Shown here: piece after piece, positions 1 to 8,383 of the stretch | How positions within the stretch are numbered: position 1 is the stretch's first letter | How the letters are laid out: each line of letters begins with the position of its first letter | Notes under the pieces: generated by a model | The model's database searches: none | Seen by the model: only the letters and a program-made list of their open reading frames with translations | What the model was told of the DNA's origin: nothing | NCBI RefSeq assembly: GCF_900105965.1 | Contig: NZ_FNTV01000001.1 | Span: forward strand, 1,488,001-1,552,000 | From: Arthrobacter alpinus | GTDB lineage: Bacteria > Actinomycetota > Actinomycetes > Actinomycetales > Micrococcaceae | Length of the DNA: 64,000 bases | Direction: 5' to 3' | Translations under genes and position numbers: made by a program

Positions 1-74
1 TCCACCAGCATGGCCGTCGCAAAGGGATCGGCGGCGCTGTAGACGGAGCCGTTTCGGTACATGGTTAATGACAT
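1..74 (-). CDS. Amidohydrolase family protein, N-terminal fragment
   Basis: An open frame starts at an ATG at 74..72 and runs off the left edge. Its first residues read MSLTMYRNGSVYSAADPFA followed by TAMLV. This resembles the N-terminal beta-strand region of metal-dependent amidohydrolases of the YtcJ type, which hydrolyse amide or ester bonds using active-site metals located further downstream and not visible here. An AAAGGA element lies about 12 nt upstream; a second in-frame ATG at 62..60 is an alternative start. The family call rests on only about 24 residues and is tentative. It is the last minus-strand gene after helY, separated by about 77 nt. Confidence 0.5.
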   Translation of the reverse strand, partial: MSLTMYRNGSVYSAADPFATAMLV

Positions 75-151
75 GGGAAGAGTCAATCCTTTCAACAAAA
101 ACATTCACAAAAACTTGGGACAGGCAGTGATCTGAAACCGCCGGAAAAGCG

Positions 152-3085
152 CTAGTCCACCACGGCCGTGTACGCCACAACTCCTCGCCGCACCAGATCC
201 ATGGCCTGCCTGCAGACAGGTGAAAATCCAGCCGGTAGCGAGGGTACCTGGGAGAGCTGGCCTAGGAGGTCAATGACCTGTTTCGTCCAGCGGACAAAGT
301 CACCGGCGGCCAGATCAGTTCCATGCAGTGAATCCTGCAGACTGCGACCCTTGGCCCACTTGTACATGGGCCACACCAATCCCAGTTCGGGCTCGCTGGT
401 CAGGGGCAGTCTGTGGGATTCTTCGGCATCCTGCAGTCTGGACCACAGCACCACCACGTCCTCGACAGCCTGCTCCAGGCTCACGCTTGGCATCCGAGGT
501 CGCGAACCCTCGGCGTCCCGCTTGGACTGGTAGACCAGCGAGGTGACAAAAGCGGCCAGCTCGGGTGCGTCGAGATCGGAGAAGGCGCCCTGTCGCAAAG
601 CCAAGGCAATCAGCAGATCCTTTTCGCCGTACACACGACGCAGGCGCTGGCCATCCTCGCTGGGACGCAAGTTCCCGGCGTCGTCCGCCACCACGAATCC
701 GTAGCCTGCCAGCAGGTCGATGACCCGGTCAAAGGTCCGCGCAATGGTGTTGGTGCGTGCTTGGATGGCGCGCACAATCCCATCGGTCTCCTTGCGCAGC
801 TTCCACCATCGCTCGGACCAGCGCGCATGGTCCTCGCGTTCGCTGCAGCCATGGCAGGGGTGGGCGCGCAGGTTCCGGCGCAGGGTGGCGGTCGCCTCAT
901 TCTCGCTCTCCGAGTCGGCATAGCCGAAGGCGGCAGAGCGATGTGGACGCTGTTGTGAGGGTTCATTCAGCTTCGCTTCCACGGCGGCCAACAGATTGCG
1001 TTTGTCCTTGGGAACCTTCGGGTTGAAACCCTTGGGGACGCGTACCTGTGCCAGTGCCTCCACGGGTCCGGAAAAATCGTGGATGCTCAATCGCCGGTAT
1101 TCCCTGTCGATGCCCAGAATCCCAGGGCGCGGTACCCGGGCATTTGCGTCGGCCTCAAGTACCACGGCGTATCCGGCGTTGCGCCCGCCCTGCACCATGA
1201 TGACGTCGCCCGGGCGAAGGCTGGCAACGGAATCAACCACGGAGTCCCTGCGTTGCTTCGCCTTCGACTTTGAGGCGCCGGATTCATGGTCAGAGAGTTC
1301 ACGGCGCAGCTTGGCGTACTCATTGAAATCGCCCAGATGACACGTCATTGACTTTTCATACCCGGCCAAGGACTCTTCCCTGGACCGGACTTGGCGCGCC
1401 AGGTCAACCACGGAACGGTCTGCCTGAAACTGGGCAAAGGAAGATTCGAGAATATCGCGGGTGCGAGCACGGCCAAATTGCGCCACGAGGTTGATGCTCA
1501 TGTTGTAGGTGGGGCGGAAACTGGAGTTGAGCGGATAGGTGCGCTTGGAGGCCAGACCTCCCACCGCTGCAGGGTCTGTGCCAGGCTGCCACAGCACGAC
1601 GGCGTGGCCTTCAACGTCGATCCCGCGACGTCCTGCACGGCCCGTCAGCTGGGTGTACTCCCCTGCAGTGATGCCCACGTGCGCTTCACCGTTGTACTTT
1701 TCCAGTTTCTCCAGGATGACCGTTCGGGCAGGCATGTTGATGCCGAGTGCGAGGGTTTCCGTGGCGAAAACTGCGCGCACCAGTCCATCGGCAAAGAGAT
1801 CCTCAACCACTTCCTTGAAGCTGGGCAACATTCCGGCATGGTGGGCCGCCAATCCGCGCAGCAGTCCGTCGCGCCACCCCCAGAAGCCGAGGACGTCCCT
1901 GTCGGAGTCGGGCAGCTCGGCGCACGCCGTGTCAACGCGACGGGCGATTTCGGCCTGTTCATCGGAAGAGGTGAGCCACAAGCCGGCGGCTGCGCATTGC
2001 TGCACCGCCGCATCGCACGCGGCCCGCGAAAAAATGAAGGTGATGGCAGGAAGTAGATCTTGGCTGTCGAGGGCGCGAATAACCTGTGGACGGGAAGCCG
2101 CCTTGGCCCAACCCTGACTTGCGCCTTGATTCTGATTTCCGCGCTGCCCGCCTCGCTCATCGTGGGCGCTGGACGGTTGCTGGTATCCGCGGCCGCGTGA
2201 ACCGCCGCCTCCGCGCCGGCCGTGGCTGGTTCCCCGGCCGATGCTGACGGATTCTGAACGCGCCAGCTTGAGGAGTTCCGGGTTGATCTTTGGTGTTTTG
2301 GAACCAGCGTTATTGTTGGTCCCAGCGGACTTGCCTACCCTGGACGTGGCCGTGTTTTCCGGGCTACCTGCAATCTCGTCGAAAGCTACGTTCTCCGCAA
2401 AGAGATCCACCAAATCACGACGCACCATGACGTGCTGCCAGAGCGGAACGGGCCGGTGCTCGGAAACAACCACGGCGGTATCTCCACGGACCGTACCGAG
2501 CCAGGACCCAAATTCTTCGGCGTTGGAGACGGTCGCGCTGAGCGAAATAACTGACACCTCGCTGGGCAGGTGAATGATGACCTCTTCCCAGACGGCGCCT
2601 CGAAAACGGTCGGCGAGGTAGTGGACCTCGTCCATGACCACATAGGCCAAACCAGCCAGTGTGTGGGAGTCGGCATAAAGCATGTTCCGCAGAACTTCGG
2701 TGGTCATGACCACAACGGGAGCCTCGGAGTTGATGCTGGTGTCACCCGTGAGGAGACCAACGTTTTCGGCCCCATACTTCTGCGCCAATTCCTGAAACTT
2801 TTGGTTGCTCAACGCCTTGATGGGCGTAGTGTAAAACGCCTTGTGTCCACGTTTAAGGGCCAGGTAAACGGAGAACTCGCCGACAATGGTCTTACCGGCA
2901 CCGGTTGGAGCAGCAACTAAAACACCGCGACCGGCCTCAACGGCACGGCACGCGGTGTCTTGAAAATCATCCAATGCAAAAGCCAGAGTTGCCCTGAACT
3001 CTTCCAAATCAGTTCCCTGATCGGCAACGCGGTTCTTGGCCGCCAGGTAACGTTCGGAGGGGCTGATATTTTCTGAGGCAGGCAT
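152..3085 (-). CDS. helY: Ski2/Mtr4-like DEVH-box RNA helicase
   Basis: A 977-residue superfamily 2 helicase that would use ATP to unwind structured RNA; actinobacterial HelY is the family name. Walker A APTGAGKT is at residues 59-66, the DEVH box at 152-155 and SAT motif III at 183-185. The second RecA domain carries HHAGMLP and the QLTGRAGRRG motif VI. A Ski2-like C-terminal helical region follows. Residues about 283-326, between the two RecA domains, form a Gly/Arg/Gln-rich low-complexity insert with several RGG and RG steps. The ATG start at 3085 lies 20 nt after tatC. It is the last gene of the tatA-tatC-helY string, an order seen in many actinobacteria. Confidence 0.93.
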   Translation of the reverse strand: MPASENISPSERYLAAKNRVADQGTDLEEFRATLAFALDDFQDTACRAVEAGRGVLVAAPTGAGKTIVGEFSVYLALKRGHKAFYTTPIKALSNQKFQELAQKYGAENVGLLTGDTSINSEAPVVVMTTEVLRNMLYADSHTLAGLAYVVMDEVHYLADRFRGAVWEEVIIHLPSEVSVISLSATVSNAEEFGSWLGTVRGDTAVVVSEHRPVPLWQHVMVRRDLVDLFAENVAFDEIAGSPENTATSRVGKSAGTNNNAGSKTPKINPELLKLARSESVSIGRGTSHGRRGGGGSRGRGYQQPSSAHDERGGQRGNQNQGASQGWAKAASRPQVIRALDSQDLLPAITFIFSRAACDAAVQQCAAAGLWLTSSDEQAEIARRVDTACAELPDSDRDVLGFWGWRDGLLRGLAAHHAGMLPSFKEVVEDLFADGLVRAVFATETLALGINMPARTVILEKLEKYNGEAHVGITAGEYTQLTGRAGRRGIDVEGHAVVLWQPGTDPAAVGGLASKRTYPLNSSFRPTYNMSINLVAQFGRARTRDILESSFAQFQADRSVVDLARQVRSREESLAGYEKSMTCHLGDFNEYAKLRRELSDHESGASKSKAKQRRDSVVDSVASLRPGDVIMVQGGRNAGYAVVLEADANARVPRPGILGIDREYRRLSIHDFSGPVEALAQVRVPKGFNPKVPKDKRNLLAAVEAKLNEPSQQRPHRSAAFGYADSESENEATATLRRNLRAHPCHGCSEREDHARWSERWWKLRKETDGIVRAIQARTNTIARTFDRVIDLLAGYGFVVADDAGNLRPSEDGQRLRRVYGEKDLLIALALRQGAFSDLDAPELAAFVTSLVYQSKRDAEGSRPRMPSVSLEQAVEDVVVLWSRLQDAEESHRLPLTSEPELGLVWPMYKWAKGRSLQDSLHGTDLAAGDFVRWTKQVIDLLGQLSQVPSLPAGFSPVCRQAMDLVRRGVVAYTAVVD

Positions 3086-3104
3086 GTCTCCAGCCTACGT
3101 TAGA

Positions 3105-3947
3105 TCACAGTATTTCCAGATCCTTTGAGGGCGTGGCCACATCTGCCGTGGACTCGGATTCCTTGACTTTTTTTGCGTCCCTGCGGTCGCGACGCTTGTC
3201 ATTGAGAATGCACAAACCGATTGCGCCGAAGTACAGGATCAACAACGGTGCGGCGAGGAAGAACATGCTCATGACGTCTGAGCCGGGGGCTGCCATCGCC
3301 GAGACGATCGTGACACCAAGAATCGTAAAGCGCCAAGCCTTCAAGTAGGTCTTGCCCCGAACAATGCCAACAGCGTTGAGAGCAAAGAGCAGCACCGGTA
3401 CCAGGAAGGCCGCACCCATGAACAGCATGAGCTGCATGGCAAATTGCAGGTATTCCAGGGCCGTGATGATGTTCGCGGCCTCACTACCCGCAGGGGTGAA
3501 CGAGGTCAGCGCCTTCACAATATTTGGCCAGATCAACCAACCGGCATAAATGCCCGCCAAGAACAGTGGCACCGAGGCGAACATGTAGGAAAGCGTGTAA
3601 CGGCGTTCCTTCTTCGTCAGGCCGGGGGTGATGAATGCCCAGAGTTGATAAATCCATACCGGCGAAGCAATGATCAGCCCCAGGATCAAGGCGATCTGGA
3701 TTTTCAAGTCAAAGGACGTGGTGACACCCTGAAAGTTCAGGGTGGCAACAATGTTGCGTTCGTGGCTGATATCGCGCAGGGGCTGTGTGAGGGCAAAGAG
3801 CAGCGGATCATAAATAATCCAGCCCAGAATCACACCTGGGATCATGGCCAGGGCGCTCTTGAAAAGCCGGTTGCGGGCCTCAATCAGGTGCGCCTTAAGC
3901 GGCATCCGTCCTTCGGGGTTGGCTTTACGGCCTTTTGTAGCGCCCAC
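3105..3947 (-). CDS. tatC: Twin-arginine translocase subunit TatC
   Basis: Integral membrane core of the Tat system, which receives folded proteins with twin-arginine signals and exports them across the cytoplasmic membrane with TatA. The 280-residue protein has the family's six-helix pattern. The N-terminal MPLKAHLIEARNRL matches the TatC start region, with a conserved Glu in the first cytoplasmic segment, and the loop FQGVTTSF and ITPGLTKKERR are typical. The C-terminal tail is charged (RRDRRDAKK) and cytosolic. The GTG at 3947 follows an AAGG element; the ATG at 3905 would also fit the family. It is 17 nt downstream of tatA, so the two should be cotranscribed. Confidence 0.95.
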   Translation of the reverse strand: MGATKGRKANPEGRMPLKAHLIEARNRLFKSALAMIPGVILGWIIYDPLLFALTQPLRDISHERNIVATLNFQGVTTSFDLKIQIALILGLIIASPVWIYQLWAFITPGLTKKERRYTLSYMFASVPLFLAGIYAGWLIWPNIVKALTSFTPAGSEAANIITALEYLQFAMQLMLFMGAAFLVPVLLFALNAVGIVRGKTYLKAWRFTILGVTIVSAMAAPGSDVMSMFFLAAPLLILYFGAIGLCILNDKRRDRRDAKKVKESESTADVATPSKDLEIL

Positions 3948-3964
3948 CGGCTCATCAACCTTTT

Positions 3965-4267
3965 CTATGACTGAGCGCCGGTACCGGTTCCGGTACCCTC
4001 GCCCGAGGTGTTGCCCTGCGTCGGGTTGTTGACGATCTTGCCTTCAACGGGAGCCTCAGGCGCAGCGGGGGCTGCAGAAGCAGTCGGTGCCGCTGTTGGA
4101 GCATCATCCTTGCCGTCGTTCTTCATTTCCTTGACTTCGGACTTGATAATCCGCATGGACTGGCCAAGGCTGCGAGCCATTCCGGGCAACTTCGGGGCTG
4201 CGAAGAGCAGCAGAACAACGATGATGATGATGGTGATAGCCCAGGGGCTCTCAAAAAGTCTTCCCAC
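3965..4267 (-). CDS. tatA: Sec-independent translocase protein TatA
   Basis: Pore-forming subunit of the Tat export pathway. The 100-residue protein has a short N-terminus with [19 protein letters not shown] as the single membrane helix, then the hinge and amphipathic helix ([20 protein letters not shown]), then an Ala/Pro/Gly-rich disordered tail, which is the normal TatA layout. The GTG start at 4267 is preceded by AAAGGAAAGG. No tatB-like gene is adjacent; actinobacteria usually keep TatB elsewhere. It sits between a small membrane protein and tatC in one minus-strand operon. Confidence 0.95.
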   Translation of the reverse strand: MGRLFESPWAITIIIIVVLLLFAAPKLPGMARSLGQSMRIIKSEVKEMKNDGKDDAPTAAPTASAAPAAPEAPVEGKIVNNPTQGNTSGEGTGTGTGAQS

Positions 4268-4288
4268 GGTAACGCCTTTCCTTTTGGT

Positions 4289-4660
4289 TCATCCTACGTC
4301 TTGTAATGCTTCAATGTCGCGCAAGGATTGGAGCTGTCCGCGTTCTTTCCTGCGGGCGACGCGCCGTTGAAGGCGGGCGAAACGCCGTTCCTCCTTGGCA
4401 GCTACGTAATCATCCTTCATTTCTTCAGGTGTTGCAAAAATCGCACTGCCGGGAACCGTCGTGCGCGGTTCTGTGACGTGCCGCACCTTGGCGCGCTCCA
4501 GACTTTGATCCCAGTAAGCTGCTCGCCCAGCGGAAACATCATTGAAGGTACGTGCCGTTGCACTGACGTCGCGCCAGATGCGCCAGCCCAACAGAGCAAC
4601 AAAAAGCAGGGACAACGCTACTAGCGCTATCCATATCAAGATCCATGACCACCAAGGCAT
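4289..4660 (-). CDS. Small membrane-anchored protein of unknown function
   Basis: A 123-residue protein with one strong N-terminal transmembrane helix (about residues 4-29, rich in Trp, Leu, Ile) followed by a soluble part that ends in a highly basic, probably helical stretch (RRFARLQRRVARRKERGQ). I recognise no named domain. The topology recalls TatB-like proteins, but the amphipathic helix and Gly hinge of that family are not evident. It lies 9 nt after pafBC and 21 nt before tatA, so it is probably cotranscribed with both. Function unknown. Confidence 0.75.
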   Translation of the reverse strand: MPWWSWILIWIALVALSLLFVALLGWRIWRDVSATARTFNDVSAGRAAYWDQSLERAKVRHVTEPRTTVPGSAIFATPEEMKDDYVAAKEERRFARLQRRVARRKERGQLQSLRDIEALQDVG

Positions 4661-4669
4661 TTTTTGAGT

Positions 4670-6730
4670 CTATCCGTCGGTGCTGGGAACTGCCGGGGTG
4701 GTTTCGCCCACAGCGTCACAGCTTTCCGCGGCAGCTATCAACCAATCAGCTGTGGCCTGGCGAACGGCCTGCGGCTCCACCACCCGCGCGCGTCCGCCAA
4801 GGCGTGCCATGAGCGGTGACAGCGTGGCCGTATCACCCACGAGCAGGCGCAGGCCAACCATGTCGGCACCGAGGTCGAAGAGTATGGCGTTGTAGGCAGG
4901 GGCCAGTCGCAGTGCTGTGGTGGGTTCGGCGATGAGCTGCACCTGAACATCGTTGCTGCCGGGATCGTAAACCCCTGGGGTGGGCTGCCACGGAGTGAGA
5001 GAGGCGTGCAGGTTCTCCTGAGCCCCGGCGTCGGCCAAGTCCTTGATGTGGTCGAGCCTGAAGCTGCGCAATTCCTCTGTCTTACGGCACCAGGCGCGTA
5101 CATACCAGGCCGCATCGACGGAAAACAGTTTGCGCGGCTCAATGGTGCGTTGGCTGAGTTCGTCGCGAGAGCGCACGAGATAGGTGATGGCACACGCCCG
5201 GCCTTTGGCGATGGCGTCCTGCAGGGCCGCAATGGTTCCCATCTCTTGACCCGAGACCAGCTCAAGTCCGACGGCGTCGGCAAGCCACGCATCGTTCCCC
5301 GCCACCGTGGTGAGCGATGAAATCGCTTGCTCGAGGGCCCGCGCTTGTTGACTGTCGGGGATGGCCGTGAGAGCTCGAAGCCCAATGAGCACGGAAGAAG
5401 CTTCCTCTTGCGTTAGTCGCAGCGGGCTGGCGAGCGTTTCGGCGTCACGGATGAAGACCTGACCGGCCTCGGTGGTGACATCCATGAGGTCACCGTGGTA
5501 GTAACCGGGCAGGCCGGTGACGTTGAGTGTGTCCTTGTCTTTGGCCCATTGTGCGGCCGTGATGGCAAATTCGGCCATGACTTCGGCTTCATCCACACCG
5601 GGATTAGCCACCAGGAAGGGAACCATGGACAGAAGCCTGATGAGCCTGTCCCGAGTGTCCTTTTTCTTGGCCGGGGACGGGGCCATTTTGGTCCCCCAGT
5701 TGAGATCATCCATGCCGTCGGTTGAAATCGCCGCTGCGGCGGCGGCGTGCAAACGCATAACGACTGCCTCACGAAGATCGGCTGGGTCTAGAACCAACGC
5801 CTGGTCACCTAGGGACGCAACGTCGTCGGCCATGAGTTCCGGTTCCCGGTAACTAACACGCAGCACATCCCACCCCGGCCGGCTCCAGGCTGAGCCTGTC
5901 TGGATTTCGGTCCCGCTGCGTCCGCGTAAGGCATGGGCCGCATCCTGGGGAACGGCAATCTGGGCGGTGTGCAGTTCTCCGGTTCCGAGCTTGTCCAACA
6001 CGCTGGCAATGGTAAATCCGGCGGTCCTGACAAAGGTGTCAGTTGCATGAACCTGCACCTTGGAGGTGATGCGTGAGAGCCGGAAACTTCGCTGCTCGGA
6101 CTTGCCCAGATCCCATGCCGCAAGGTACCACTGACCGTATTTGTTCCCTAGACCCAGTGGCTGCACTGTCCGCGGACTGCTCTGCGTTGAACCGGAACGG
6201 CGGTAATTGAACGTTACCGGGTGACTGCTGCGCAGTGCCGTCCACATGGGCTCGAAGGCTGGCTCCGCCGTGCGAATGCGCGACTGGGAGGTGGTTTCAT
6301 CCTCGTACCAACCAGTTCCGGATCGCACCGCAATCTTGCGTAGTGCCGACTGTGCGGCGGCACCAAGAGTTGCCTCCACCCAAAGGTTGGCGGCAATGGA
6401 CACAAGATTCATGGCGACCTGGTCGAGCCTGATTTCCGGCACCCGGTAGTCAACAGGATCAATCCTGTAAAGCACCTGTTCGGCGGCGTCGTCGCCTTGA
6501 ACCTCGGATTGCCGGATGGGGATGCCCAGTTCCAGCAATGTCTTCTTGTCTCGCTCGAACATCCGCTCAAAGGCGGGCTGAACCTTGGCTTCCTCCGCGG
6601 CCGTGGCGGCGACGGCTGTGTAGCCGTTGATGTTTTCGCGGATGTATCCCTTGCTGCGTCCCAACCGGGTCCCGAGCAGGGCTATGACAAGGTTCAGGAG
6701 ACGTTCGGTGGCATCAATTTTTGTGGACAC
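4670..6730 (-). CDS. pafBC: Fused PafBC, WYL-domain DNA-damage response activator
   Basis: Transcriptional activator that controls the LexA/RecA-independent DNA-damage response of actinobacteria. Here PafB and PafC are one 686-residue chain. The first half has an N-terminal HTH (TERLLNLVIALLGTRLG) and a WYL domain with QWYLAAWD. A linker around residues 335-355 (SPAKKKDTRDRL) leads to a second HTH and a second WYL domain (AWYVRAWC). Natural fusions are known in Arthrobacter relatives. The GTG at 6730 is preferred: the reading frame stays open further upstream, but an earlier start would sit inside the terminator hairpin of the preceding gene, and family proteins begin close to this residue. 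Located downstream of pafA, as usual. Confidence 0.9.
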   Translation of the reverse strand: MSTKIDATERLLNLVIALLGTRLGRSKGYIRENINGYTAVAATAAEEAKVQPAFERMFERDKKTLLELGIPIRQSEVQGDDAAEQVLYRIDPVDYRVPEIRLDQVAMNLVSIAANLWVEATLGAAAQSALRKIAVRSGTGWYEDETTSQSRIRTAEPAFEPMWTALRSSHPVTFNYRRSGSTQSSPRTVQPLGLGNKYGQWYLAAWDLGKSEQRSFRLSRITSKVQVHATDTFVRTAGFTIASVLDKLGTGELHTAQIAVPQDAAHALRGRSGTEIQTGSAWSRPGWDVLRVSYREPELMADDVASLGDQALVLDPADLREAVVMRLHAAAAAAISTDGMDDLNWGTKMAPSPAKKKDTRDRLIRLLSMVPFLVANPGVDEAEVMAEFAITAAQWAKDKDTLNVTGLPGYYHGDLMDVTTEAGQVFIRDAETLASPLRLTQEEASSVLIGLRALTAIPDSQQARALEQAISSLTTVAGNDAWLADAVGLELVSGQEMGTIAALQDAIAKGRACAITYLVRSRDELSQRTIEPRKLFSVDAAWYVRAWCRKTEELRSFRLDHIKDLADAGAQENLHASLTPWQPTPGVYDPGSNDVQVQLIAEPTTALRLAPAYNAILFDLGADMVGLRLLVGDTATLSPLMARLGGRARVVEPQAVRQATADWLIAAAESCDAVGETTPAVPSTDG

Positions 6731-6817
6731 ATGGCCCACAGTACTAGCCAGCCGCCAAGTTGTTGATTCGAGCGCAGGTCTGTGAAGCCTTCGGCGAACG
6801 ATCTCCGCTGTTAAAGA

Positions 6818-6853
6818 GTTTTGGCCTCCAAGCATGTGCTTGGAGGCCAAAAC
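6818..6853 (-). terminator. Hairpin between fkbP and pafBC
   Basis: Perfect 16-bp inverted repeat (arms 6818-6833 and 6838-6853, arm GTTTTGGCCTCCAAGC) around a 4-nt loop, 15 nt after the FKBP stop codon. The A/T-flanked stem followed on the minus strand by CTCTTTAA suggests an intrinsic terminator or processing stem that separates the FKBP genes from pafBC. Confidence 0.7.
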
Positions 6854-6867
6854 AAAAGTACTGCGTG

Positions 6868-7263
6868 TTAGCGAACTGCCACCAGGTCAACAACGAAGAT
6901 CAAGGCCTCGTTTGGGCCGATTGCTCCACCGGCGCCACGTGAGCCATAGGCCAGTTCGGAGGGGATTTCCAGACGACGGCGGCCGCCCACCTTCATGCCC
7001 AACAGGCCCTGGTCCCAGCCCTGGATAACCTGGCCGATTCCGGCCTTGAAGTCCAGCGGAGTACCGCGGCCCCAGGAGGAGTCGAATTCTTCACCCGTGG
7101 AGAAGGCAACGCCCACATAGTGGGTGGATACCGTGCTGCCGCGAACTACCTCGGTGCCGGTGCCTTCGATGAGGTCTTCGATCACGAGTTCCGTGGGGAC
7201 CTCGTGTGCCGGGAAGTCGATTTCCGGCTTGGTGCGGTCAAAGTTGCGTGCGCCAAAAGACAT
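6868..7263 (-). CDS. FKBP-type peptidyl-prolyl cis-trans isomerase, cytoplasmic
   Basis: Catalyses cis-trans isomerisation of Xaa-Pro bonds. The 131-residue protein is a single minimal FKBP domain. It shows VSTHYVGVAFSTGEEFDSSW, the core IQGWDQGLLGMKVGGRR and the closing IPSELAYGSRGAGGAIGPN with a terminal IFVVDLVAV strand, all hallmarks of the family. There is no signal peptide, so it should act in the cytosol. ATG at 7263 with AAAGGAG six nt upstream. It lies 22 nt after the FKBP lipoprotein gene, which encodes an exported counterpart. Confidence 0.93.
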   Translation of the reverse strand: MSFGARNFDRTKPEIDFPAHEVPTELVIEDLIEGTGTEVVRGSTVSTHYVGVAFSTGEEFDSSWGRGTPLDFKAGIGQVIQGWDQGLLGMKVGGRRRLEIPSELAYGSRGAGGAIGPNEALIFVVDLVAVR

Positions 7264-7285
7264 GGTGCTCCTTTAGTGGTTGTAT

Positions 7286-8257
7286 CTAGCTCTTGGATTC
7301 AATCTTAACAACAAATACCAGTGCGCCGGCCGGCTTGCCCTGTGCAGCCGCATTTTCGCCATAAGCCAACTCCGACGGGATGCTCAGCTGCACGGTTGAG
7401 CCAACCTTCTGGCCGGCGAGTCCCTTGGTCCAGCCCGGGATAACGCCCTGGAGGCTGAAGGATGCTGCCTTTCCGCTGTCAAAAGTGGAATCGAACTGCT
7501 TGCCATCGGACCAGGTCCAGCCCGTGTACAGAGCGGAGATGGAATCGGATTCCTTCAGAACTTCGCCGGTGCCTTCCGTGAGAACCTGAACAGCCAAGCC
7601 AGCCGGCGGATCGTTCTTGGGGATGGTGACGCTGGGAACGCCCTTGTCATTGAACTTGGCTACCGGAAGCTTTCCGTCCTTCTCCAACGCCGCAACGTCG
7701 TCGGCGCTCATCAGGCTCGGAGCTGCCTTGACCGCGGTGACATGGAATACGCTGAGTTCAGCGGGGACAGCAGCCGCAGACGGCGCCGCGGTTGACCCCG
7801 TCACGGCCGGTGTTCCGGGAATTCCGTAGGCAATGTACGAACCAACTTTGGCGCTGGTGAAGGTGCTGTAGACCATGGGGAACTGTGTCTTGAAAGAGTC
7901 ATTGAGCGTGATGGTGTTACTGGCGCCCGTGGTAAAAGTTTCTCCTGTGACGGTTCCGTCTTCGGCGTTGAGGGCCACCTGCTGGAAGGACACGATCTGG
8001 CCGTCCTTGATCTGTTCGCCATCCCCCTGGGACAGAACCTTCATTGACTCCGCAGCAATGGCGAGCGGCTTGTCAAAGGTGACAGTGGGCGCCTTGCCCT
8101 TGCCCTGATCCGCCACCTTGACCGAGGCCAAGGCTTCGGCGTTCGCCGGAGGAATTGAAACGGATGCAGAGTCCGTTGCGGAGGTATCACTTGGCCCTTG
8201 TGAACAAGCTGTCACAAGGAGCAGCAGGGGAAGTAGCAGTGCAAGTAGTCGGCGCAC
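7286..8257 (-). CDS. FKBP-type isomerase lipoprotein
   Basis: A 323-residue exported prolyl isomerase. The N-terminus (VRRLLALLLPLLLLVTACS) is a lipoprotein signal with a lipobox ending at Cys18, so the protein should be anchored on the outer face of the membrane. A first, divergent FKBP-like region covers about residues 45-170. A typical FKBP domain follows, with ALYTGWTWSDGKQFDSTFD, VIPGWTKGLAGQKVGS and IPSELAYGENAA. GTG at 8257 is chosen because GAAAG lies 7 nt upstream; a TTG further upstream (8290) would add residues before the signal peptide. Substrates are unknown. It sits between pafA and the cytosolic FKBP gene. Confidence 0.9.
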   Translation of the reverse strand: MRRLLALLLPLLLLVTACSQGPSDTSATDSASVSIPPANAEALASVKVADQGKGKAPTVTFDKPLAIAAESMKVLSQGDGEQIKDGQIVSFQQVALNAEDGTVTGETFTTGASNTITLNDSFKTQFPMVYSTFTSAKVGSYIAYGIPGTPAVTGSTAAPSAAAVPAELSVFHVTAVKAAPSLMSADDVAALEKDGKLPVAKFNDKGVPSVTIPKNDPPAGLAVQVLTEGTGEVLKESDSISALYTGWTWSDGKQFDSTFDSGKAASFSLQGVIPGWTKGLAGQKVGSTVQLSIPSELAYGENAAAQGKPAGALVFVVKIESKS

Positions 8258-8297
8258 AAAATCACTTTCGATTGCGGGAGTATGAGGCAAATAATTC

Positions 8298-8331
8298 GCG
8301 GCCCATTCAGCATTGGGAAGCCGTGGGCCGC
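8298..8331 (-). terminator. Intercistronic hairpin after pafA
   Basis: Inverted repeat GCGGCCCA / TGGGCCGC (8298-8305 and 8324-8331) in the 126-nt gap between pafA and the FKBP lipoprotein gene. The loop is 18 nt and there is no clear U-tract, so it could be a weak terminator or an RNA-processing stem. Confidence 0.35.
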
Positions 8332-8383
8332 CTACAGCCTAACGAACGAATCTGTACGGAAGCTGTTGATTTGGTCGACAAGT

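Noticed and set aside
4289..4660. TatB
   Set aside because: One N-terminal helix fits, but there is no Gly-Pro hinge or amphipathic helix of TatB type; kept as unknown.
6731..6850. Upstream extension of pafBC by 40 residues
   Set aside because: It covers the FKBP terminator hairpin; family proteins begin near the GTG at 6730.
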